Assembly: GCA_013619105.1 (NCBI GenBank)
Contig: JABXKU010000027.1
Coordinates: forward strand, 1-33,500
Length of the DNA stretch: 33,500 nt
From: Desulfuromonadales bacterium
Lineage (GTDB): Bacteria; Desulfobacterota; Desulfuromonadia; Desulfuromonadales; Syntrophotaleaceae
Direction: 5' to 3'
The translations under genes were made by a program, and so were the position numbers. Shown piece by piece: positions 16,024 through 25,963 of this stretch (positions are counted from its first letter, which is position 1; the number at the start of each line of letters is the position of its first letter). Below the pieces are notes generated by a model. That model did not search any database and was not told the DNA's origin. It saw nothing but the letters and a program-made list of their open reading frames with translations.

Positions 16024-16878
16024 CTAGTCGATTAAGCTTGAGCCGTCAACGGAAAAGGACGGCCTAAAAAAATGCAGTTCGGGAGGGACGTCTAGAAACC
16101 TGTATTTGACTGCTAACTTAAAAAATAGTTTCAGTCCCTGCTGATGAGCATTAGTCAAACGATAGGACATGGCCTGCCAATAGTCCAGTAGTTCCAGCGG
16201 GGTCAAAAAGGTACTGCTGGCAGTTTGCTTGGCCAGGCTCGGCAGATCGGCCATGGACCGAGTCAAGCTGGCTTGTAGCCTCTGCATAAATACTGTTACC
16301 TCCCCTTCTTTGGCCGCCACCGCATCGCGCCGGACGATCCACAGTGCAAAGACGAAGGGCAGTCCGCTGAAGGCATGCCAGAGGGCCCCTAGGTCGTAAA
16401 CGTAGGGAGCCAGTCCGCTTTTGGCTGCCCGAAGAGCCCGATCACCGATCAGAAGACCGGCCCCCCCTGCGGCGATGACATCTTCAACTGGGCGATCAGA
16501 TCGCTGGAGGTGAAGTCGATCAAAACCGTAAACCTCCCCTAACAGAATCTGCAACAGATGGACTGAAGTGGCGGACTCGCCAGTCACCGCAATGGAATGA
16601 CCTGCCAATTCCACCAGGGGGCAGGAGGCAAAGAATAATACGCTCTTGACCGCACCGTAGGAACTGATGGAAAGGTCGGGAAACAACAGATAATCGGACC
16701 AGTGAAGCCCGTATTCAAAGGAGGAGGCAGGGCAAAGGTCGATCTGCCCCTTCGCGAGCATAGAGTTCAGTTGCGCGGGAGTGCCGGTGGAAAGGTGATC
16801 GCCGGCCGCGTGAACGTTGAGATAGCGAAAGAAGGGATCACAATTGAGGTAGTCGATGTGACCGATCCGCAGGGTCAT
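16024..16878 (-). CDS. mqnA: Chorismate dehydratase MqnA (futalosine menaquinone pathway)
   Basis: This enzyme converts chorismate to 3-enolpyruvylbenzoate, the first step of the futalosine route to menaquinone. The 284-residue protein has the periplasmic-binding-like fold of MqnA/MqnD: IGHIDYLNCDPFF at the start, PAQLNSMLAKGQIDLCPASSFEY, LLIGDRALR, and SGLPFVFALWI. Its ATG overlaps the TGA of the TolC-like gene upstream (ATGA). Chorismate supply comes from the aro genes encoded further upstream in this window. MqnD is a relative, but the LNCDPFF and SSFEY pattern fits MqnA better. Confidence 0.92.
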   Translation of the reverse strand: MTLRIGHIDYLNCDPFFRYLNVHAAGDHLSTGTPAQLNSMLAKGQIDLCPASSFEYGLHWSDYLLFPDLSISSYGAVKSVLFFASCPLVELAGHSIAVTGESATSVHLLQILLGEVYGFDRLHLQRSDRPVEDVIAAGGAGLLIGDRALRAAKSGLAPYVYDLGALWHAFSGLPFVFALWIVRRDAVAAKEGEVTVFMQRLQASLTRSMADLPSLAKQTASSTFLTPLELLDYWQAMSYRLTNAHQQGLKLFFKLAVKYRFLDVPPELHFFRPSFSVDGSSLID

Positions 16879-18422
16879 GGTGAATTGATGAGCAAAAGCG
16901 GCTGCGATTCATCCTTAAAAACCCCTTGGAACCTTACTCCCTCCGCTTCCAGCAGTTGCCCTGTGACCTGCAAATAGCGTGTGATGGCTTTATTGTAATC
17001 GGCCAGGGCGGCCACCTGATCGGTGCGCGCCTGCGCCAAGTCTTCTTCACCTTCAAGCACCTGACGAATCGTGGCCAAACCGACTTCCTGACGCTTGAGC
17101 AAAATTCGCAGTTTCTCTTCGGCAAAGGCCTGGCCGCTGCTGGCCACTTCGATCTTTTTGTCGTTAACATCCAACAGACGAATAGCCGCGCGGATTTCGC
17201 TGCGAATTTCTTCTTGCAGTTGAGCCAGTTCGGCTTGTCGCCCCTTGATTCGCAACAGGGTACGACGATGATCATGCCGAGCGGTGCGATTGCCAAGGGG
17301 ATAGGATAAGCTCAGGCCAACCTGCCAATTAGGATAATCGCCGGCCCCAATATCATTAAGATCGTCGCTATAGTCGTCTCCAAGCCCCTTGTGGGAATAG
17401 CTGGCGGTGAGATCGAGACCAGGGAGAAGATCATTGCGAGCCAGCCGCTGTTCTAGATCAAGCCGTTCGAGCTGGCGAATCCGACGCTGCAGATCGGGAC
17501 GTTTACCCAAAGCCTGTTGCACTCCCTGCTCTTCATCGACCGCGAGCGCAGGTCGACCGAGGGGCTCATCGGCTATCTCCACTGGAAATCGGCTGCTCAT
17601 GAGCAACGCTAGTCGATCGAGACCATCTCGATATTCCCGATCGGCATCCAGCAGAAATCTCTGCCGCTCCTTGAGACCGAACTCGGCCTCGAGAATATCA
17701 ACGGGCGGCAAGACCCCCGCTCTAACTCGGGCCGATGCTTCGGTCAAGATCTTCTGTGCCAAAGCCACCGAGATCTCCCGAAAGCTGAGATTGTCCCGCA
17801 GCCGAAGCAGCTCGTAATAGGCATTACGAACTTCGGCCAGCAAGGCAAAGGCTACCTCGCGCAGGTCCTGGACCGCTACCTGCCTGTCGTTGACGGCAAA
17901 CAGAATATCCTGCTCGGCAACCGACCGGCCAAAACCTTTCAGCAGCGGCTGGGTTAGCTGCAAGGCCAGCTCACTCTCGTAGTCCGGGTTGATGCCGGGT
18001 AAGGGGCTTTCTTTCTCTTCATTACGTTGATTGTCGAAGCCAAGTGTCAACTGACCTCCGCTGGGCAATTGCTGCGCCAGGGAAAAATCCAGAAGAGAGA
18101 ACTTGCTGTGTTTTTCCGCCTCGAAGTTCTGCTGATTAATTTCCTGCTGCGATTGTCCGGTAACAAACCCGATCAACAGCTGCGGATCGTACAGCCCGTA
18201 TTCCCGTCGGACCGCCGCTTGGCTAGAATGAGCATCGTATTGTTCGGCACGCAGGTTGAGATTGCGCTCAAGAGTGAGCCGTATCACCTGCGGCAGGGTC
18301 AGTGGGGCTGTGGCCACCAGCGGTTCCAACGGTGCCGATTCAGCTGCTGCACTTAGCGGCAGCAACAGGACCAATACCAGCAGAAGCAGAGGATATTTGC
18401 AAAAAACAGCCATAAAAGACAT
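16875..18422 (-). CDS. TolC-family outer membrane channel protein
   Basis: This is an outer-membrane trans-periplasmic channel of the TolC/OEP efflux family (515 residues from ATG 18422; ATG 18413 is equally possible). The signal peptide is LLLLVLVLLLPLSAAA, about residues 11-27. Two OEP repeats follow. The first has LTLPQVIRLTLERNLNLRAEQYD, and LTQPLLKGFGRSV is the usual beta-barrel-adjacent motif. The second has LSLSYPLGN and long amphipathic helices ending in VAALADYNKAITRYLQVTG. No inner-membrane pump or adaptor gene is adjacent, so its partner is unknown. The frame stays open upstream to 18539, but that part runs through the accC terminator and is not coding. It is coupled to mqnA by a 4-bp overlap, which is an odd pairing. 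Confidence 0.88.
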   Translation of the reverse strand: MSFMAVFCKYPLLLLVLVLLLPLSAAAESAPLEPLVATAPLTLPQVIRLTLERNLNLRAEQYDAHSSQAAVRREYGLYDPQLLIGFVTGQSQQEINQQNFEAEKHSKFSLLDFSLAQQLPSGGQLTLGFDNQRNEEKESPLPGINPDYESELALQLTQPLLKGFGRSVAEQDILFAVNDRQVAVQDLREVAFALLAEVRNAYYELLRLRDNLSFREISVALAQKILTEASARVRAGVLPPVDILEAEFGLKERQRFLLDADREYRDGLDRLALLMSSRFPVEIADEPLGRPALAVDEEQGVQQALGKRPDLQRRIRQLERLDLEQRLARNDLLPGLDLTASYSHKGLGDDYSDDLNDIGAGDYPNWQVGLSLSYPLGNRTARHDHRRTLLRIKGRQAELAQLQEEIRSEIRAAIRLLDVNDKKIEVASSGQAFAEEKLRILLKRQEVGLATIRQVLEGEEDLAQARTDQVAALADYNKAITRYLQVTGQLLEAEGVRFQGVFKDESQPLLLINSP

Positions 18423-18450
18423 CCACTCGGAAGTTAACTCGCTGACTTTC

Positions 18451-18486
18451 AAAAAAAAAACGGGGCCGGGCCTGTGCCCGGCCCCG
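18451..18486 (-). terminator. Strong rho-independent terminator of the acc operon
   Basis: CGGGGCCGGGC (18461-18471) pairs perfectly with GCCCGGCCCCG (18476-18486) around a CTGT loop. On the minus strand it is followed by ten T. It lies 60 bp after accC and only about 30 bp before the TolC-like start. Confidence 0.95.
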
Positions 18487-18546
18487 TTTAGCCATCCTAT
18501 ATGTTTTTGCGACGCCATCAATAGATGCTTATTGGGCACTGCTAGG

Positions 18547-19884
18547 CTAAAGAATCAATTTTTCCAAAAAGGACGTATCAAAGGTTCCTTCGCGGAACTC
18601 TTTGTTGCCCATGATCCGCTGGTGAAGCATGATGCTGGTGCGGATGCCACCAATAATGTACTCGTCCAGAGCTCTAGCCATGCGCTGTACGGCTTCTTGT
18701 CGGCTGTCAGCGTGCACAATCAGTTTAGCCACCATGGAATCGTAATGGGGCAGAACGGTATACTGATCGTACACAGCGCTATCTACCCGCACCCCCAAAC
18801 CACCGGGAGGATGATAACCATCAATCTTACCGGGAGACGGGGTGAACTTGAAGGGGTGTTCGGCATTGATCCGGCATTCGATAGAATGCCCAGAGATCTT
18901 GATATCCGACTGCTTATAACGCAACTTCAAACCTGCTGCAGAACGAATCTGCTCACGAATGATATCGATCCCGGTGACCATTTCGGTAACCGGATGCTCT
19001 ACCTGAACTCGCGTATTCATCTCCATGAAGTAATAATTATGATCCGCATCGAGCAGAAATTCCATGGTACCGACACTGGAATAACCGACTGATTTAGCGG
19101 CAGCCACCGCACATTCGCCCATTTCCTTGCGCAATTCCGGCGACAAGACCGGACAGGGCGCTTCTTCAAGGAGCTTCTGGTGACGGCGCTGAATGGAGCA
19201 ATCCCGTTCACCTAGATGAATGACATTGCCGTGTTTGTCGGCCAGGATCTGTACTTCTACATGGCGAGGATCCACGCAGAATTTCTCCATGTAAACCTCG
19301 GGATTTCCAAAACCGGCCTTGGCTTCGGAACGGGCCGCCGCAAAGGCATTGGGCAATGATGCGGGGGAATGGACTATTTTCATGCCCCGCCCGCCACCAC
19401 CGGCAGTCGCCTTGATAATAATCGGGTATCCGATCTCAGCAGCGACCGTCTTGGCTTGTTCGATATTTTCTACCGCATCTTTAGTGCCCGGCAAAATCGG
19501 GACGCCAGCCTTGGTAACGGTCTGACGAGCCGTGATCTTATCGCCCATCAAACGCATATTCTCAGGGCTGGGGCCGATAAAGGTGATACCGCAATTACCG
19601 CAGATCTCAGCAAATTCGGCATTTTCGGCTAGAAAGCCGTAACCAGGATGAATAGCATCGGCATCGGTGACCTCGGCAGCACTAATAATCGCCTGAATAT
19701 TGAGGTAACTATCGAGGCTCGAGGCCGGGCCGATACAAATACTTTCATCGGCCAATTTGACATGCAGCGATTCACTGTCCACATCCGAATGAACAGCAAC
19801 CGTCTTAATGCCTAGTTCTTTGCAGGCACGGATGATACGCAGGGCGATTTCACCCCGATTGGCAATCAGAATCTTATGAAACAT
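18547..19884 (-). CDS. accC: Biotin carboxylase subunit of acetyl-CoA carboxylase
   Basis: This is the ATP-grasp enzyme that carboxylates the biotin on AccB, the first step of malonyl-CoA and fatty-acid synthesis. The 445-residue protein has the usual length. The N-terminal [17 protein letters not shown], the glycine-rich ATP loop AGGGGRGMK at 161-169, and [14 protein letters not shown] with the catalytic Glu and Arg residues are all visible. GGAGATGATAG lies upstream of the ATG. It is the last gene of the aroC-to-accC operon, directly after accB. Confidence 0.97.
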   Translation of the reverse strand: MFHKILIANRGEIALRIIRACKELGIKTVAVHSDVDSESLHVKLADESICIGPASSLDSYLNIQAIISAAEVTDADAIHPGYGFLAENAEFAEICGNCGITFIGPSPENMRLMGDKITARQTVTKAGVPILPGTKDAVENIEQAKTVAAEIGYPIIIKATAGGGGRGMKIVHSPASLPNAFAAARSEAKAGFGNPEVYMEKFCVDPRHVEVQILADKHGNVIHLGERDCSIQRRHQKLLEEAPCPVLSPELRKEMGECAVAAAKSVGYSSVGTMEFLLDADHNYYFMEMNTRVQVEHPVTEMVTGIDIIREQIRSAAGLKLRYKQSDIKISGHSIECRINAEHPFKFTPSPGKIDGYHPPGGLGVRVDSAVYDQYTVLPHYDSMVAKLIVHADSRQEAVQRMARALDEYIIGGIRTSIMLHQRIMGNKEFREGTFDTSFLEKLIL

Positions 19885-19963
19885 AAAGCTATCATCTCCG
19901 AAAAGTCAGTCGCCTGATTCCTAATGAACCACAGTAGGCGATCTGATGCCTGAAACCACTAGT

Positions 19964-20428
19964 TTAAAGGCGTTCAACCAAGAATAGCGGATCGCCATAT
20001 TCAACGGGCTCGGCGTTCTCCTTGAGAACTTTAACCACCTTGCATTTGAATTCGGCTTCGATCTCATTCATCAGCTTCATCGCTTCGACGATACAGAGCG
20101 TTTCACCCTTTTCGACGATCGAACCAACCTCAACATAAACGTCGGATTCGGGAGAAGCAGACCCATAGAAAGTACCGACAATGGGCGATGTTACCTCTTC
20201 AAGACCGTCGTCAACGGCGACCACTTCGGCCGGCTTCTCTGTCAAGACAACAGGAGCAGCAGCAATTGAAGGTGTATTAACTGACATCGGGGCTACTGGC
20301 ATACTTGCTGTCACAACTTCAGAACCACGACGAATAACCAGCTTTTCGCCACCACTTTCCAGTTCAAATTCGGTAATGTCGGTTTGGGTTACCATTCTAA
20401 TCAGTGCTTTGATGTTCTTGATATCCAT
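19964..20428 (-). CDS. accB: Biotin carboxyl carrier protein of acetyl-CoA carboxylase
   Basis: This small carrier protein (154 residues) swings biotin between carboxylase and transferase. The N-terminal helix MDIKNIKALIRMV is followed by a Pro/Ala/Val-rich linker at about 43-75. The biotinyl domain has SPIVGTFYGS and EAMKLMNE with the biotin-accepting Lys118. AAGGAG precedes the ATG. It lies 79 bp upstream of accC. Confidence 0.97.
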   Translation of the reverse strand: MDIKNIKALIRMVTQTDITEFELESGGEKLVIRRGSEVVTASMPVAPMSVNTPSIAAAPVVLTEKPAEVVAVDDGLEEVTSPIVGTFYGSASPESDVYVEVGSIVEKGETLCIVEAMKLMNEIEAEFKCKVVKVLKENAEPVEYGDPLFLVERL

Positions 20429-20458
20429 AAAACTTCACTCCTTGCCACAATAAGAAAT

Positions 20459-20500
20459 AGGACCATCCAAGTCCTGCCCTATTGCAAAATGCCAATAGGG
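20459..20500. other. Two small hairpins between pepP and accB
   Basis: AGGAC/GTCCT (20459-20475) and CCCTATTG/CAATAGGG (20477-20500, perfect 8-bp arms) stand side by side in the 86-bp gap. Neither has a T-tract, so they could mark RNA processing or partial attenuation. No gene fits here. Confidence 0.4.
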
Positions 20501-20514
20501 TCGCTATGTATCCA

Positions 20515-21609
20515 TCATGCGGGCAACAGTCTGAATTCCTTTGGTAGACGGGTTATCCGCCGATGGCCGTCAGCTGTTACGTAAACCATATCTTCGATGC
20601 GTACCCCGCCGAGATCGGGGATATAAATACCAGGTTCGATGGTGATGACCATGCCCTCTTCCGCAAGAACTTCGGTTTGGGCCGAAACTACCGGATGTTC
20701 ATGAACCTCGAGCCCGACCCCATGACCGAGGCTGTGGCCAAAGCAATCGCCATAGCCATGCTCTCGAATATAGGACCGGGCAATGTCGTCGATATCCCTT
20801 AAAGGGACACCGGGCCGAATGGCATCCATGGCTCGGTCGTGGGCCTCAAGAACTATGTCAAAAATCTGCCGAAGCTTGGTAGAAACGGGTCCAACAGCGA
20901 CCGTCACCGTTTCATCCGAATGGTATCCGTTCCAGCGGGCCCCAAAATCAATAGTCACCAGGTCGCCCGAAGCAATGGCCTTATCGGAAGCGACACCATG
21001 GGGCAAGGCACCGCGCCGGCCGGAGGCCACGATGGTGTCAAATGATTTTTCCTCAGCGCCCAGCCGCCGCATGGCAAATTCAAGCTCTAGAGCGACTTCT
21101 CTTTCAACCACACCAGGGCGGATCATCGGCAGAACTTCCTCGAAAGCCTCTGCTGATATGCAGGCTGCATGCTCAAGGGCGCTCAGTTCGTTGCGATCCT
21201 TAGACCACCGTAGAGACCGTAACCGCTCTGCTTCTGGCAGCCACTGGCAGCCACTAGGGCTTTTCTCCCGCAGGCGCTCAACCATGGCATAGGGCAGGCT
21301 GTCGGCTTCAAAACCAATTCTCTGTAACCCAAGCTGATCGACCTGTGCGAGAATACCGTCGAGCTGCACTCTATATTCGCAGATGTTCTGCGCCTGAACT
21401 TCCTGGCGAGCCTGTGTTGTGTAGCGGGCATCGGTTAAAAAGGTCGCCCCCTTACGGGTCACCAACAGAGCACCAGCGCTGCCAGTAAAACCGCTAAGAT
21501 AACGCAGATTGGTCCGGTCAAGAAACAGAAAACCTTCCAGGTCGGCCTCATCCAGCAGTTTATGTACCCTGTGGGCTCTTTCTTGATTCATGTTATTACC
21601 AACAATCAT
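20515..21609 (-). CDS. pepP: M24-family Xaa-Pro aminopeptidase
   Basis: This is a cytoplasmic metallopeptidase (364 residues) that removes N-terminal residues before proline. The N-terminal creatinase-like domain is about residues 1-130, and the pita-bread catalytic domain follows. The five metal ligands are in place: Asp221 in TIDFGARW, Asp232 in YHSDET, His295 in GHSLGHGVG, Glu325 in TIEPGIY, Glu339 in RIEDMV. Its ATG overlaps the aroQ stop (ATGA); an ATG at 21591 is an alternative start. In related genomes I recall this gene being followed by efp, but here accB follows directly. Confidence 0.92.
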   Translation of the reverse strand: MIVGNNMNQERAHRVHKLLDEADLEGFLFLDRTNLRYLSGFTGSAGALLVTRKGATFLTDARYTTQARQEVQAQNICEYRVQLDGILAQVDQLGLQRIGFEADSLPYAMVERLREKSPSGCQWLPEAERLRSLRWSKDRNELSALEHAACISAEAFEEVLPMIRPGVVEREVALELEFAMRRLGAEEKSFDTIVASGRRGALPHGVASDKAIASGDLVTIDFGARWNGYHSDETVTVAVGPVSTKLRQIFDIVLEAHDRAMDAIRPGVPLRDIDDIARSYIREHGYGDCFGHSLGHGVGLEVHEHPVVSAQTEVLAEEGMVITIEPGIYIPDLGGVRIEDMVYVTADGHRRITRLPKEFRLLPA

Positions 21610-22058
21610 CCGCTCAGATGCATGACTAAACCACGCAGAGCCAATTGATAGCTGGCTACCCCAAAACCACAGATCTGGCCTATCGCCACTGAACTGATGT
21701 AAGAATGATGACGAAAGGGTTCACGGGCATGCACATTAGAGAGATGGACCTCCACGGCCGGAATAGCGACCGCCGCCAGTGCATCCCTTAGAGAGACGCT
21801 GGTATGGGTCAAACCGCCGGGGTTGATGAGGATTCCGCCAATACCCTGGTCGCGAGCGGCGTGAATCCGATCGATCAGCTCACCTTCGTGGTTGGATTGA
21901 AAGGTATCTATTCCAACCCCTAGTTCCCCCGCCAAAAGGCTCAAGCCCTTGTCGACATCCTTCAGCGTGTCCTTGCCATAGACTTCAGGCTCACGGGTGC
22001 CGAGCAAATTAAGATTGGGACCGTGCAGAACCAGGATCTGAATATCTGCGCTGCTCAT
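21606..22058 (-). CDS. aroQ: Type II 3-dehydroquinate dehydratase
   Basis: This enzyme converts 3-dehydroquinate to 3-dehydroshikimate, the third shikimate step. The 150-residue length is standard for type II. The lid motif [18 protein letters not shown] carries the catalytic Tyr27 and Arg22. [17 protein letters not shown], His105 in VEVHLSN, and [17 protein letters not shown] complete the active-site and dodecamer motifs. It is coupled by 4-bp overlaps on both sides, to the roadblock gene upstream and pepP downstream. Confidence 0.97.
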   Translation of the reverse strand: MSSADIQILVLHGPNLNLLGTREPEVYGKDTLKDVDKGLSLLAGELGVGIDTFQSNHEGELIDRIHAARDQGIGGILINPGGLTHTSVSLRDALAAVAIPAVEVHLSNVHAREPFRHHSYISSVAIGQICGFGVASYQLALRGLVMHLSG

Positions 22059-22411
22059 CGCAACTCCTCCCTCAACCGAAACAGCTCGCGGGAGAGCAGA
22101 TAACGCCCTTTGCCACTGTTGCCGTTACAAGCCATGGTCAGGATAACAAAGTAATCCTCGGTCAAAGCGCGAATAAGCACTTGAAAACGCTCCGTGCGCA
22201 CCGTTACTTCCTCGATCTCGCCGGTATTAAGAATGGCCAGAGTTTCCTTCATTTCCTTCAGAACGTGGGCATACTCGACGGCAAAGGGGTTGAGGTCACC
22301 CGCTTCGAAGGGCCGATCGTACTGAGCTACCGCCAGGCCGTCATAACCCATGAGCACGGCACTATAGCCATCGGATTCTTCAACGATGTCCTGCAAAATA
22401 CTTTTGAACAT
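22055..22411 (-). CDS. Roadblock/LC7-domain protein, MglB-like
   Basis: This 118-residue protein consists of one roadblock/LC7 fold. Such proteins act as GTPase-activating partners of Ras-like GTPases; MglB of Myxococcus acts on MglA in polarity and pilus control. [28 protein letters not shown] is the conserved start, and the ends FVILTMA and [16 protein letters not shown] match. The ATG at 22411 has GGAGG at good spacing. The upstream-extended frame overlaps the TPR gene and is not coding. The last 32 bases of the TPR gene overlap this start. No MglA-like GTPase is in the window. Confidence 0.85.
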   Translation of the reverse strand: MFKSILQDIVEESDGYSAVLMGYDGLAVAQYDRPFEAGDLNPFAVEYAHVLKEMKETLAILNTGEIEEVTVRTERFQVLIRALTEDYFVILTMACNGNSGKGRYLLSRELFRLREELR

Positions 22412-23162
22412 GTTCCCTCCGTAGGCGTGCAGCAACCAACCAACTCTGCAAAGTGGCCAGCGGTTCGGCTTGGGCGGCGGGTGCGGCAAAAGATGCCTGT
22501 GCCTCACTAACCTCAGGCTGTGAATTGGAAGTCAGACGCCCTTCCAACTCAATGAGTTTGGCGCGAACCAAGCCATTATCCGGATCCGCCTGCAGAATAT
22601 CTCGATAGACCTGGCAGGCCTGAGACAGTAGGCCCTGTGTAACAAAAAGTTCTGCAATCGTCGTGGTGGCGATAGGCGCTTCAACGGTCTTTTTCGGGTC
22701 AGCCAGAGGAGCATCTGTAGCTGCGCTAGCGGACTCTTCGGCAACAGCGGACAGGCGATTCAGCATATGCTGAATCGAACTGTTGTCCGGATGAATTTGA
22801 TCGGCTCTCTCCAGCACCTGGCGCGCCAGGTCGGCCTGGCCATTCTGACAATAGATGGCCGCCAACCCCTTAAAGGCGGCAATACTTTCACCATCCAGGG
22901 TCAAGGCCTTATTGAAACAACCAAGCGCCTCTCCGTTTTCCCCGCGAGCCATCAGTATCTGGCCAAGCACCACGTAACCGGGGCTGAACCAGGGAAGCAA
23001 CTGAACCCCTTTACGAACAATCTCGAGGGCTTCGTCCAGCCTGCCGAGCTGACGATAAGCGTCGCCAAGGGTTACAAAAACTGTAGAATGGGGATCTTTA
23101 GCCAGAATCTCGACATAGCCGGCAATCTTGGTCAATAGCGCAACGTCCGAATTATTCGCCAT
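22380..23162 (-). CDS. Tetratricopeptide-repeat protein
   Basis: This is a 260-residue cytoplasmic protein without a signal peptide. Three to four TPR units cover residues 8-140 (for example VFVTLGDAYRQLGRLDEALEI, GYVVLGQILMARGENGEALGC, AFKGLAAIYCQNGQADLARQV). After an Ala/Glu-rich linker comes a further TPR-like pair near 165-205 (TIAELFVTQGLLSQACQVYR). The end is [15 protein letters not shown], which may be the peptide that binds its partner. It lies 4 bp after aroB and overlaps the roadblock gene, so the two probably work together as a scaffold-regulator pair. Confidence 0.85.
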   Translation of the reverse strand: MANNSDVALLTKIAGYVEILAKDPHSTVFVTLGDAYRQLGRLDEALEIVRKGVQLLPWFSPGYVVLGQILMARGENGEALGCFNKALTLDGESIAAFKGLAAIYCQNGQADLARQVLERADQIHPDNSSIQHMLNRLSAVAEESASAATDAPLADPKKTVEAPIATTTIAELFVTQGLLSQACQVYRDILQADPDNGLVRAKLIELEGRLTSNSQPEVSEAQASFAAPAAQAEPLATLQSWLVAARLRREHVQKYFAGHR

Positions 23163-23166
23163 AGCA

Positions 23167-24273
23167 TCATCCTCGGGATATGCCAGCCTTCAGCGTTTCA
23201 GTCAGCAGAAGATCGAGCTGGGGAACTTCTTGAAAAAGGCAATCACCTATGCCTCGGTTGAGCACCAGACGCAACACCCCCTCTTTGACCTTTTTGTCGC
23301 GTTGCATTGCTTCAATATAATCAGCAATAGCATAAGCGGGGGGATCGACAGGCAAGTCGAAAGAAACAAGTAACTCCCTGATATCGGCAACATCCTGCAA
23401 ACTACAAAGTTCAAGCCGGCGAGAAAGCTCAGCGGCGACTACCATACCGATGGCAACGGCTTCACCATGCCGATAGGTTCCGTATCCCGCAAGGGACTCT
23501 ACAGCATGGCCAAAGGTGTGGCCAAAGTTAAGAATAGCCCTGAAAGAGCTCTCTTTTTCGTCAATTTCTACAACATTCGCCTTGATTTGGCAAGATCTCT
23601 TTACCGTCCGTATCAGCGATTCAGGGTCCTGTTGACGTAACCCTTCTCGTTGCTCAGCCAGATCAAGAAAGAACTCCTGGTCACAGATCACCCCGTACTT
23701 GATAACTTCGGCCATACCTGCAGCAAATTCCCTGGTTGGCAAGGTTGCCAAGGTGGCTACGTCGATATGCACGTGGCGAGGCTGATAAAAGGCGCCGATA
23801 AGGTTTTTCCCCAGGGGATGATTAACGGCGGTCTTACCACCCACCGAACTGTCTACCTGGGCCAGCAAAGTTGTCGGTACCTGGGCAAAGGCAATGCCGC
23901 GCAGATAAATCGCCGCGGCAAACCCGACCATATCACCGATCACTCCGCCTCCCAAGGCCAGCAACCCGGATGAGCGATCGAAGCCCTGGTTAATCAGGGC
24001 ATCTAATATTTTTTGTAGCGTTACGAAATTCTTGTGTTCTTCCCCATCAGGAATCACAATGGTCGAAACAGAAAACCCGGCATCGACAAGAGTTTGTAGA
24101 ACAATTTCGCCATAATAGCCGGCGATGGTCGGGCTAGTGACAATGGCCACCTGACGAGGAAAGTCCACCGCCTGAAGAGCCTCGCCAAGGCGGTCAAGGA
24201 CACCATGACCGATCCAGATAGGGTAAGCCCGATCTCCCAATCCAACCGTCAAACGTTCTAGCCTATTCGCCAT
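23167..24273 (-). CDS. aroB: 3-dehydroquinate synthase
   Basis: This NAD- and metal-dependent enzyme makes 3-dehydroquinate from DAHP, the second shikimate step. The 368-residue protein has the normal length. It shows VTSPTIAGYYG, PDGEEHKNF, LALGGGVIGDMVGFAAAIYLRG for nucleotide binding, QVPTTLLAQVDSSVGGKTAVNHPLGKN, and the zinc ligands in NFGHTFGHAVE and YRHGEAVAIGM. The ATG at 24273 overlaps the aroK TGA (TGATG), and a TTG one codon earlier is unlikely. Confidence 0.97.
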   Translation of the reverse strand: MANRLERLTVGLGDRAYPIWIGHGVLDRLGEALQAVDFPRQVAIVTSPTIAGYYGEIVLQTLVDAGFSVSTIVIPDGEEHKNFVTLQKILDALINQGFDRSSGLLALGGGVIGDMVGFAAAIYLRGIAFAQVPTTLLAQVDSSVGGKTAVNHPLGKNLIGAFYQPRHVHIDVATLATLPTREFAAGMAEVIKYGVICDQEFFLDLAEQREGLRQQDPESLIRTVKRSCQIKANVVEIDEKESSFRAILNFGHTFGHAVESLAGYGTYRHGEAVAIGMVVAAELSRRLELCSLQDVADIRELLVSFDLPVDPPAYAIADYIEAMQRDKKVKEGVLRLVLNRGIGDCLFQEVPQLDLLLTETLKAGISRG

Positions 24274-24791
24274 CAAAACTTTGCCTTTGATAAAACTTCG
24301 TGAACCACTTCATCGACCTTCCGACCATCGGTATCGACAATGAGATCAGCCTGCTCGTAAAGGGGCAGGCGCTGCCGCCAAAGACTTTTAATATCGGCTT
24401 CGTCCCGCCCGGCGGTCGCCAGCGGGCGATCCGTTGAACCAGCCAGCCGGGAACGGAGGGTATCCCAATTGGCTCGAAGATAAATAACTGGGCCCAAACG
24501 CCGCATAAGCTGCCAGTTTTCCTGATGGCCAACAATGCCACCGCCCGTTGCCAGAATAACCGGGAAAGTATCACTCAGGGAACGCAGGGCTTCAGTTTCA
24601 TAGCGACGGAAGACGGCCTCACCCTGGTCAGCAAAGATGTTCGGGATGGTATCTCCCTGCTGTTGCACAATCAAGGCATCGAGATCGACCAATGGCAGGC
24701 CTGACAGATTAGCCAGATCGCGACCGACGGTGCTCTTACCAGCCCCCATGAAACCGACCAGGATAATGGATTTTTTAGAAGTTTTGGACAT
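24273..24791 (-). CDS. aroK: Shikimate kinase
   Basis: This enzyme phosphorylates shikimate at the 3-hydroxyl using ATP. The 172-residue protein has the P-loop GFMGAGKST at 13-21, the shikimate-binding Asp in LVDLDALI and Arg in FRRYE, ATGGGIV, and the lid around STDRPLAT. The start at 24791 overlaps the last 17 bases of aroC. The longer in-frame start at 24950 would run antisense-like through aroC coding sequence and is rejected. The ribosome binding site is weak, consistent with coupling to aroC. Confidence 0.95.
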   Translation of the reverse strand: MSKTSKKSIILVGFMGAGKSTVGRDLANLSGLPLVDLDALIVQQQGDTIPNIFADQGEAVFRRYETEALRSLSDTFPVILATGGGIVGHQENWQLMRRLGPVIYLRANWDTLRSRLAGSTDRPLATAGRDEADIKSLWRQRLPLYEQADLIVDTDGRKVDEVVHEVLSKAKF

Positions 24792-25935
24792 ATTGCTGAT
24801 AAGCATCAAGATTTTGGCGAATCTCTTCCATGGCATCGCCGCCAAATTTCTGTAACATCGCCGAAGCCACTTCAATAGCCACCACCGCCTCAGCCACCAC
24901 GGCCGCAGCCGGCACGGCACAAACATCGGAGCGCTCGACCACGGCAGCAAAAGGTTCTTTGGATTTAAGGTCGATGGTCTGCAAGGGCTGGTAAAGGGTC
25001 GGAATCGGTTTCATCGCTCCGCGGATTACCAGGGCTTCCCCGTTAGTCATGCCCCCCTCAAGACCGCCAGCACGATTAGTTCTCCGGCGGATCTGCTCGC
25101 CCTGTTGGATAATTTCATCATGAACCTGGCTACCGGGACGACGCGCTGCCTCGAAACCGAGACCCACTTCGACCCCTTTGAAAGCCTGGATGCTCATAAC
25201 CGCTGCAGCTAACCGACCGTCGAGACGCTTGTCCCAATGGACGTGAGAGCCGAGACCAACCGGCAGACCCAGCACGGCCACTTCAACCACACCCCCTAGA
25301 GAGTCCCCAGCCGCCTTGGCGGCATCAATAGCGCTGATCATTGCCTGTTCGGCGGTCGCACAATAGGTGCGGCAGGGTGAGATCTCACTGCGTTCAAAGC
25401 GCTCTCGGTAGTCGTCAACTTTGGCGTCAGCACAAACGCCGCCAATCTCGGTGACATAGCCGAACACCTCGATACCCAAAGCACGCAAAAATGTCGCACA
25501 CAGGGCTCCAACGGCAACACGAGCCGCCGTCTCCCTGGCGCTGGACCGTTCTAGGATATTGCGGGCATCATCCTGCCGATATTTAATCACGCCACTTAGA
25601 TCGGCGTGCCCAGGACGCGGATGGGTGATGGCGATATCCTGCTGCCGATCCTCCGCGGCCGAAGACATGGCTTTCTGCCAATTTTCCCAGTCCTTGTTCT
25701 GAATCGAGAGAGTAATCGGCGAGCCAAGGGTCTTGCCCCAGCGTACGCCAGACATAAAGACCACCTGATCCCGTTCGATCTGCATTCGACCACCACGGCC
25801 ATAACCTTCCTGACGTCTCGCTAAGTGGCGATTAATATCAGAAACGCACAATTCTAGATTGGCGGGTATCCCTTCAACAATGGCGGTCAGGCCAGGACCG
25901 TGGGATTCGCCTGCCGTTAGATAACGTAATTCCAT
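24775..25935 (-). CDS. aroC: Chorismate synthase
   Basis: This is the FMN-dependent last enzyme of the shikimate pathway, making chorismate. The 386-residue protein has the family signatures: [17 protein letters not shown] at the start, the [16 protein letters not shown] loop, [16 protein letters not shown], and [20 protein letters not shown]. It is the first gene of the aroC-aroK-aroB-TPR-roadblock-aroQ-pepP-accB-accC run. Its ATG lies only 28 bp after a terminator, so its promoter is either inside the pilQ end or depends on read-through. Confidence 0.97.
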   Translation of the reverse strand: MELRYLTAGESHGPGLTAIVEGIPANLELCVSDINRHLARRQEGYGRGGRMQIERDQVVFMSGVRWGKTLGSPITLSIQNKDWENWQKAMSSAAEDRQQDIAITHPRPGHADLSGVIKYRQDDARNILERSSARETAARVAVGALCATFLRALGIEVFGYVTEIGGVCADAKVDDYRERFERSEISPCRTYCATAEQAMISAIDAAKAAGDSLGGVVEVAVLGLPVGLGSHVHWDKRLDGRLAAAVMSIQAFKGVEVGLGFEAARRPGSQVHDEIIQQGEQIRRRTNRAGGLEGGMTNGEALVIRGAMKPIPTLYQPLQTIDLKSKEPFAAVVERSDVCAVPAAAVVAEAVVAIEVASAMLQKFGGDAMEEIRQNLDAYQQYVQNF

Positions 25936-25963
25936 GATTCTGTTCTGCCTTTCCCTTAACTCG

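Noticed and set aside
18423-18539. Upstream extension of the TolC-like frame to 18539.
   Set aside because: It runs through the accC terminator hairpin and its T-tract, and the signal peptide lies after 18422.
21240-21260. Short direct repeat CAGCCACTGG in pepP.
   Set aside because: It is a small in-frame codon repeat inside a conserved coding region and has no wider pattern.
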